Part shown: piece by piece, positions 58,875-64,000 of the stretch | How the letters are laid out: each line of letters begins with the position of its first letter | Numbering within the stretch: the first letter of the stretch is position 1 | Assembly (NCBI GenBank): GCA_017643395.1 | Contig: JAEPNP010000005.1 | Location: 310,001 to 374,000 of the forward strand | Source: Rhodothermales bacterium | GTDB taxonomy: Bacteria; Bacteroidota; Rhodothermia; Rhodothermales; UBA10348 | Direction: 5' to 3' | DNA length: 64,000 bases | Translations under genes and position numbers: made by a program | Notes under the pieces: model-generated | Told to the model about the DNA's origin: nothing | Databases searched by the model: none | The model's input: the letters and a program-made list of their open reading frames with translations, nothing else

Positions 58875-59657
58875 TTATCGCGTCAGTCCATCGAGGAAGG
58901 CGTTCACCTCGCGCCAGGAGTGCTCGGTAGAGGCCTCGACGCGTGTCGAATCCAGCATGGAGCTACCGTGGCGGCCAGGATCGGCCACGAACGTCAGGTG
59001 CCCCTGCTCGTCAAATACGGACATCTGCTCCCGGACGGATGGGAATTCCATCTCATGAGCGCCTCTCAGCACCAGGAGCGGCACATCAAGGTCCGCCGAG
59101 GAAGCCTCCGGCCGACACCCCTCCATGGGATCCCCGCTTGCCGGGGAGAACGCCAGCACGCCGAGAACACCAGCCGGGTCGCGGGCTGCCTGGTTGATCA
59201 CAAGTGTCGCAGAGAAGCTGCTGCCCCAAAGCACCACCTGGTCCGAGAAGCGCCAGGCCTCCTGCACGGCCGCCTCGACGTCCAGCACGGCATCGCAATA
59301 AGAGTACAGGCTTTCCGAACCCGGTGGCGCGGTGCGATTCTCGAATCCGAACCGGTCACCTCCGCGTCGCAGGTCGGCCAGCAGCACCTGGAACCCCTCG
59401 GCCGTCAGTCGGGGCACGATGCGCGCATACTCTCCCCGGACCTCACCACCACCCTGGTGAAAAGCGACGATGGTCGCCCGGACCGGGCCCTCGGCCCGAT
59501 GCCAGTCCGCGACGACCTCGAGCCCGTCGGACGCCACAAGCACCACCTCACCTGACTCCGGTCCGGGATCGCCGCAAGCGCTGATCAGCAGAACGGTCGC
59601 GGCCAGTGCACTGGTCCGAGCCACCCAGGACCCCATCGCCCGAAATCGCGGAGTCAT
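58875..59657 (-). CDS. Alpha/beta-hydrolase lipoprotein with GxSxS nucleophile elbow
   Basis: 260 residues. The N-terminus is a lipoprotein signal ending in LLISAC (Cys28) if translation starts at ATG 59657; ATG 59636 is an alternative. The fold is dienelactone-hydrolase/serine-aminopeptidase-like: AFHQGGGEVRGEYARI, VLLADLRRGGD and LWGSSFSATL. The nucleophile elbow is G-S-S-F-S, with Ser147 as nucleophile and serine instead of the usual last glycine. A late histidine is available in DPGRHGSSML, and an acid in VLRGAHEMEFP is uncertain. Its start overlaps the upstream gene's stop by one base, so the two are co-expressed. Confidence 0.8.
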   Translation of the reverse strand: MTPRFRAMGSWVARTSALAATVLLISACGDPGPESGEVVLVASDGLEVVADWHRAEGPVRATIVAFHQGGGEVRGEYARIVPRLTAEGFQVLLADLRRGGDRFGFENRTAPPGSESLYSYCDAVLDVEAAVQEAWRFSDQVVLWGSSFSATLVINQAARDPAGVLGVLAFSPASGDPMEGCRPEASSADLDVPLLVLRGAHEMEFPSVREQMSVFDEQGHLTFVADPGRHGSSMLDSTRVEASTEHSWREVNAFLDGLTR

Positions 59658-60481
59658 CAGTTCTCCACGCTGAAGATTTTGTTCACGATCTGCCAGCGAC
59701 CATCGATCTTCAACAGCGACATGTAGTCGACGATGTACGCACCGGGGTAATCCAGGACGATGCGGCCCACAGCGGCATCACCGCTAACATCGACCCAGTC
59801 TACATAGCGGAACCGGTCACTTTCGTTGTCGGCGGGCGATCCCGAGGCGCCGGCGATATAGGCTTCGCTGGAACGCGTGTTCAGTTCTCCGTCTCGCATC
59901 CAATACAGGCTGGCAACCGGGTTGAAGACCATTTCGTGGTGACTCCCGTCTCCGGTGGCATGACCTCGGAGGTAGTGTCGCAGGGCAGTCTCCACCTCGG
60001 ACGTGGCCAGATCAACGGGGTCCAGGTCACACGCCTCTCGCGCGCGGGTGTCTGCGAGGGCGATGGCCTTCCAGGCTCCCTCCGAGTTGCGCGCAAACTG
60101 AAAGTGATTCACGCCGCAGTGCGAAAAATCCTCATCCAGGAAGAAGGCATACTCCATCCACGCTGATGCCAGGTTGTCCTGCACATCTATCTCGACATTC
60201 CAGATCTTTTCGTTCCAGGCCCGGTCCTGGGGCGAACCTACGGCGGTCACGAATCCATCAATGTCGCTTGCCTGCATGACCGGCGTGCCGTCGGGACGGT
60301 TGCCGCTAGATACCAGGCGCGCGCCGGGAGCGAACACGTCGCGAACGGCGGTGGAATCGCCTGCCCGCATGCCGTCGAACATTTGGTCGATCTTGGCTCT
60401 GACCTCATGGACGGATCTATCCTGTGCAGTGACGGGGAGAAGCAGGAACGCGCAGCTCAATAGAGCCAGAAATCGGGACAT
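59657..60481 (-). CDS. Exported protein with two NTF2-like domains
   Basis: 274 residues from ATG 60481, the one that opens a signal peptide (MSRFLALLSCAFLLLPVTAQ); the frame continues to 60556 without one. Two cone-shaped SnoaL/NTF2-like domains follow: the first at about 22-140 (VHEVRAKIDQMFDGMRAGDS ... FHVNH-type end seen as CGVNHFQFARN), the second at about 150-274 (VETALRHYLRGHATGDG ... LLKIDGRWQIVNKIFS, as in lumazine-binding-like proteins). Such domains bind small ligands or act as isomerase-like enzymes. No function is assigned. It is coupled to the hydrolase lipoprotein. Confidence 0.82.
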   Translation of the reverse strand: MSRFLALLSCAFLLLPVTAQDRSVHEVRAKIDQMFDGMRAGDSTAVRDVFAPGARLVSSGNRPDGTPVMQASDIDGFVTAVGSPQDRAWNEKIWNVEIDVQDNLASAWMEYAFFLDEDFSHCGVNHFQFARNSEGAWKAIALADTRAREACDLDPVDLATSEVETALRHYLRGHATGDGSHHEMVFNPVASLYWMRDGELNTRSSEAYIAGASGSPADNESDRFRYVDWVDVSGDAAVGRIVLDYPGAYIVDYMSLLKIDGRWQIVNKIFSVEN

Positions 60482-60621
60482 GGCCTTGGAGATTGGGTGA
60501 TGCCTCCAAGACGCGCGGTACCGGTCAGAGTTGCGCGCCCCGCCTCCGGGGTCCACCGCCCGCGCGCCAGCGCCTCCGGGCTGTCAGCGAGTTGCCGCCA
60601 CAGCGCGGTAGCCGGAGCGGC
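60482..60621. other. Intergenic gap, nothing recognised
   Basis: 140 bases downstream of the sensor kinase and upstream of the NTF2-like gene, GC-rich, with no clear terminator or promoter. Confidence 0.3.
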
Positions 60622-63600
60622 TCACGCAGCCCGAGACGGATCTGCCTCCATGGCGGTCAACGGCAGGTGCATGATGAATCGTGTACCGCGTCCAGGCTCC
60701 GACTCCACCTCGATGTGTCCCCCGTGACGGCTTACGACAACGTCGCGCGCGATGGACAGTCCCTGGCCCGTACCTTTGCCCACGCCCTTGGTCGTAAAGA
60801 AGGGATCAAAGATGCGTGCCCGCACCTCCTCCGGCATGCCGCAGCCATTGTCCTCGATGGTAATCACGGCACTATCGCCCTCCACGCTTCCTGACACGAC
60901 GATTCGGCCCTCGCGACCAAGTCCCTCCATGGCGTGCGCCGAGTTGACGATCAAGTTCAGGAAGACCTGACTCAGCTCGGAGGCGACGCACGGCACGAGA
61001 GGCATGTCCTCGGGGAACGCAAACTCGACCTCCGCAAGTTCTTTCCAGGAATTGCGACTTACCGATGCACTGCTGCGAGCCACTCTTTCAATGCTCGCCG
61101 CAGCCTTTTCCTTGGCTCCGGGATGTGAGAATTCCTTCATCGCTCCTACGATCTCGGTGATTCTCGCGAGGCCGTCCAGCGATTCCTCAATAGCGGCAGG
61201 TATGTCCTCCAGTAGTGCAGCGAGCTCGATCCGGTCGACAAAAGCCTCGATGCGTCCGACCGCTTCGTGAAGGTCCGCACTCGGGTCCTGGCGCTTGGCC
61301 GTGAGTTCTTCAAGCCGTTCTCCCAGTTCCTGGATGTCTTCTACGCACTCCTGCAGAAAGCTGGTATTGGACGAGACAAACTGGACCGGCGTATTGATTT
61401 CGTGAGCGATGCCGGCTGCGAGCTGACCGATCGATTCCAGTTTCCCGGCCTGAGCCAACCGCCGCTCGAGGCCCTTTTGGCGGGTGATGTCGGTCAAGAC
61501 ACCCTGAACGGCGATCACCTCCCCATCCTCGATCGTTGCCTTCTCCGAAACCCGCAGCCAGTGGTGTTGTGCTCCTTCTCCCACCCGGTATTCGCGAGTG
61601 CGCGATTTGCCTTTGCCTAACGCCAGCGCGTTGAGTTCCTCCTCGTCGCACTGCAGGAGCACGGAAAGCTTCTCGCCTACCAGAACGCTCGCGGCCACGC
61701 CGACAATGGGCTCCACGGCCGGGCTGATGTAGGTAATCTGGCCGTCGGGCGTAGTCGAGAAGATGACGTCGTTGACATTTTCAACCAGATAACGAAACTG
61801 CTCCTCACTGGCTCTGAGTGCATCCATGGCGGTTCGACTGCGGTCCATCTCATCCTGGAGCTCGCCGGTTCGTCTCTCGATGATTTCGACCAGCCGCTGC
61901 TTGGCCGCCAGCGCCGATCGCGTCCGCATCGTGACAAAGGCATGCACAAGGGCCGCCAACCCAATGAGGCAAGCCACTCGGAACCACCATGTAGCCCAAA
62001 ACGGGGCCTTGATTAGAAAAGACAGACGATCCGCCGTGTCCGGCCAGATTTCCCCGTCCGGAGACGACTGTACCTCGAACGTGTAGTCTCCGGACGGCAG
62101 GTTCGAGTAGGTAGCCGAATTGGCGCTGCCTGCAGGTGACCAGCTATTCTCAAAGCCCAGCAGACGGTAGCGGTGTACCACTCGGTCAGACTTGTAGCTG
62201 AGACCGACAAAGTCGAATGTGAGGTGGTTGTCCGCATAGGACAGAGCCGGGCGAACCGGGAGGCCGCGGGCGTCCAGGGCACCTTCCCAACTGGGCGTAT
62301 CGAACTTGATACGCAGTCCTGTGATTTGGGTAAGTGGTCGCTCCACGCTGGACCCTTCCTGGGATGGGTTAAGGACGGAGACACCTCCCACGTCGCCGAA
62401 CCACATGCGGCCCTGTTCGTCCTGCCAGGCCGCATGCAGATTTGCCTCGATACCCGTATAGCCTTCGGCATGTCCGAAATTGTCGATGGAAACCTGACCC
62501 TCTTCATGGTATCGAGGAAGATCAATGCGATTCAGGCCATGATTCGTGCCGATCCATAGTCCGCCTTCCCGGTCCACCTTTGAAAAGAGGATGGCCGGAT
62601 CGGAAAGCCCGTCAGTTGTGCTCACAGTATCGACAATGGCTGATTTCAGGTCCCTGTCGGGGTCGAACACCACCAACCCTCCGCCGTGCGTGCCGGCCCA
62701 GATGGATCCATACCGGTCCTGATGAAAGTTGAGGACGAATGCATCAGGGAGGCCATTCGCCTCGCTGTAGAGGGTCACCTCACCGGACGGTTCGATGATC
62801 CAGAGACCGTCCTCTCCGCCAAGCCAGATCCGGTCCTGTGCGTCCACCATGGCGGCATACTGCGAGACGCCCAGCTGGGCCTGGGGTGCAAGTGGCGTCA
62901 GCACTCCCCTTTCCATTCGAAACGCGCCAAAACCGTTTGTCGCAACAATGAGCCGACCCCGAGAATCTTCGGCGATCTGCCGCACCTCTGCCAAGGTGTG
63001 CCCGGGCGCCACCGGTAGCGGGGTGACGCGTCCGGACTCGCCCAGATAGCCGACCCCTTCACGTGTGCCAACCACCAAGCGACTATTGCGGTCACGAAAG
63101 AGGTACCGCACTGCGCTACTCTCCACACCTGCCCGGCCAGACAAGTCCTCAAAGGAGCCCTTGCGGAGCCTCATAAGACCGCCCTCCAGCCCGAACCAGG
63201 TAGTTCCGGTTTTGTCTTGGGCGATGCTCCAAACCGTTCGCCCGTCAAACTGGCCCGCGGGGATGTGAAGGAATCGGCTCGGGGCGTAGGTCACGAATCC
63301 GCGCCCGCTGGTACCAAAATGGATGCTCCCCTCATGGTCCTCGGCCAGCCCCCAGACGGGTACTCTCCGCACTTCGGACCCGGCGAGTTCTTCAAAGCGT
63401 GCACCGTTCCAGAATGCCGCTCCCTGATCTGTGCCGACCCAAAGTCGACCGGAGCGGCTAGAGAGTAGCGCCCTCACAGATGGGTGGGGGAGCCCATCGC
63501 TCGAAAGACCGCGCATGCGTTCGCCGTCATAGACGACGATACCCGCTGTTGTGCCGATCCACACCGTGCCGTCCTCGGACTCGGCGAGCGCTTCTACAGA

Positions 63601-64000
63601 CGCACCCTTAGCTACGCCGGACGGACTGAAACCGCGGTGGTCGCCCTGTGCCTTGTAGTGCAGCAGTCCTCCCATCGCAGTGCCCACCCACAGTTCTCCC
63701 TCGCGCGTGGTCAGCAAAGCTCTAACGGCCCCAACCGGCAGAAAGCCTTCCGGAGTGACAAATCGTTTGTCCCGGGAGACAAACAGTCCGCGCTCGCTGC
63801 CGGCCCAAACGGCCCCGTTCCGTCCTACAGCCAGTGCGTACACTTCGGTGTCGTCCGGCAGGCCTTGGACGATCTCGACCCGACGCCCGTCAAACCGCGC
63901 AACTCCCCTGGAGGTGGCCATCCAGATGGCCCCGTCGGAGGTCTCTGCGATGTCGTAGACCACGTTGTCGGGCAGCCCGTGCGCGGTGGTAAACTCCGAA
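60622..64000 (-). CDS. Two-component sensor: regulator propeller, Y_Y_Y, PAS, histidine kinase (N-terminus cut)
   Basis: The gene runs off the window: the frame stays open to 64000 and the last codons read [16 protein letters not shown], a normal propeller repeat, so the start is outside. Repeats of the [19 protein letters not shown] type fill about 62250-64000. A Y_Y_Y domain lies near 62060-62250 ([20 protein letters not shown]), a membrane segment near 61925-61985, and a PAS/PAC domain near 61470-61800. A HisKA-like dimerisation region has the phosphorylated His in [10 protein letters not shown] (codon 61404-61402). The HATPase domain follows ([32 protein letters not shown]). Unlike the hybrid HTCS proteins, no receiver or AraC domain follows. 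A periplasmic ligand sensor is implied; the cognate regulator is not in the window. Confidence 0.92.
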   Translation of the reverse strand, partial: SEFTTAHGLPDNVVYDIAETSDGAIWMATSRGVARFDGRRVEIVQGLPDDTEVYALAVGRNGAVWAGSERGLFVSRDKRFVTPEGFLPVGAVRALLTTREGELWVGTAMGGLLHYKAQGDHRGFSPSGVAKGASVEALAESEDGTVWIGTTAGIVVYDGERMRGLSSDGLPHPSVRALLSSRSGRLWVGTDQGAAFWNGARFEELAGSEVRRVPVWGLAEDHEGSIHFGTSGRGFVTYAPSRFLHIPAGQFDGRTVWSIAQDKTGTTWFGLEGGLMRLRKGSFEDLSGRAGVESSAVRYLFRDRNSRLVVGTREGVGYLGESGRVTPLPVAPGHTLAEVRQIAEDSRGRLIVATNGFGAFRMERGVLTPLAPQAQLGVSQYAAMVDAQDRIWLGGEDGLWIIEPSGEVTLYSEANGLPDAFVLNFHQDRYGSIWAGTHGGGLVVFDPDRDLKSAIVDTVSTTDGLSDPAILFSKVDREGGLWIGTNHGLNRIDLPRYHEEGQVSIDNFGHAEGYTGIEANLHAAWQDEQGRMWFGDVGGVSVLNPSQEGSSVERPLTQITGLRIKFDTPSWEGALDARGLPVRPALSYADNHLTFDFVGLSYKSDRVVHRYRLLGFENSWSPAGSANSATYSNLPSGDYTFEVQSSPDGEIWPDTADRLSFLIKAPFWATWWFRVACLIGLAALVHAFVTMRTRSALAAKQRLVEIIERRTGELQDEMDRSRTAMDALRASEEQFRYLVENVNDVIFSTTPDGQITYISPAVEPIVGVAASVLVGEKLSVLLQCDEEELNALALGKGKSRTREYRVGEGAQHHWLRVSEKATIEDGEVIAVQGVLTDITRQKGLERRLAQAGKLESIGQLAAGIAHEINTPVQFVSSNTSFLQECVEDIQELGERLEELTAKRQDPSADLHEAVGRIEAFVDRIELAALLEDIPAAIEESLDGLARITEIVGAMKEFSHPGAKEKAAASIERVARSSASVSRNSWKELAEVEFAFPEDMPLVPCVASELSQVFLNLIVNSAHAMEGLGREGRIVVSGSVEGDSAVITIEDNGCGMPEEVRARIFDPFFTTKGVGKGTGQGLSIARDVVVSRHGGHIEVESEPGRGTRFIMHLPLTAMEADPSRAA

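Overview
The window looks like chromosome from a GC-rich member of the Bacteroidota/Rhodothermota group, most likely a marine Rhodothermales-type bacterium. The evidence is a SusC/SusD pair, an Oar-like TonB receptor, two secreted proteins ending in type A sorting domains of the type 9 secretion system (T9SS), MacB/FtsX permeases of the kind common in Bacteroidota, a propeller-type sensor kinase, many Cys-lipidated or signal-peptide proteins, and promoter-like TAnnTTG/TAnnTTTG boxes just upstream of many starts. It looks like ordinary chromosome: no phage, insertion sequence, CRISPR array or rRNA was seen. There is one tRNA, tRNA-Leu(GAG).

Layout. 1-3.2 kb: the start of a susD gene and a complete susC, transcribed leftwards. 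They are separated from a secreted S9 peptidase (3.5-6.3 kb) by a regulatory region with three LacI-type palindromes. 6.5-11.4 kb: Oar-like TonB receptor, a strong terminator that runs into the next gene's promoter, a class IV aminotransferase and a secreted cyclophilin. 11.6-20.3 kb: a 1892-residue beta-helix T9SS protein facing a 1009-residue BNR-propeller protein; their stop codons share the palindrome TTAA. 20.4-28.3 kb: NADP oxidoreductase-like protein, M24 peptidase, HEAT-repeat protein, SDR protein, acetamidase/formamidase lipoprotein and several small envelope proteins. 28.3-32.5 kb: sulfatase, a T9SS protein with an altered metallopeptidase motif, and a lipoprotein. 32.7-36.1 kb: tRNA-Leu, then an ABC transporter with a histidine-rich permease and a DUF3299 partner. 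36.2-45.9 kb: amidohydrolase, MacB-type permease, fused PabB-PabC, a secreted propeller protein coupled to an SLC12-type transporter, and a conserved lipoprotein.

46-49.6 kb: SprT-like protein, NrfH and NrfA (ammonifying nitrite reduction; NrfA has a CxxCH rather than CxxCK catalytic heme), then a type II NADH dehydrogenase whose stop overlaps nrfA's in CTAG. 49.6-57.3 kb: MscS channel, AlkC-type glycosylase, a DoxX-carbohydrate-binding fusion coupled to ArfB, a thiamine-binding protein coupled to a PnuC-type transporter, glycerate kinase and an amidohydrolase lipoprotein. 57.3-58.9 kb: an EVE-domain gene between two unrelated tandem-repeat arrays (about 52 bp and 25 bp units). 58.9-64 kb: hydrolase lipoprotein, double NTF2-like protein and a large sensor kinase cut by the window edge.

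The genes fit an aerobic heterotroph that degrades polymers and peptides and takes up oligomers through TonB systems, and that can also reduce nitrite to ammonium. The least explained items are the repeat arrays around the EVE gene, the recurrent promoter box at leaderless spacing, the histidine-rich ABC/DUF3299 operon, the DoxX-CBM fusion and the thiamine-binding/PnuC pair.
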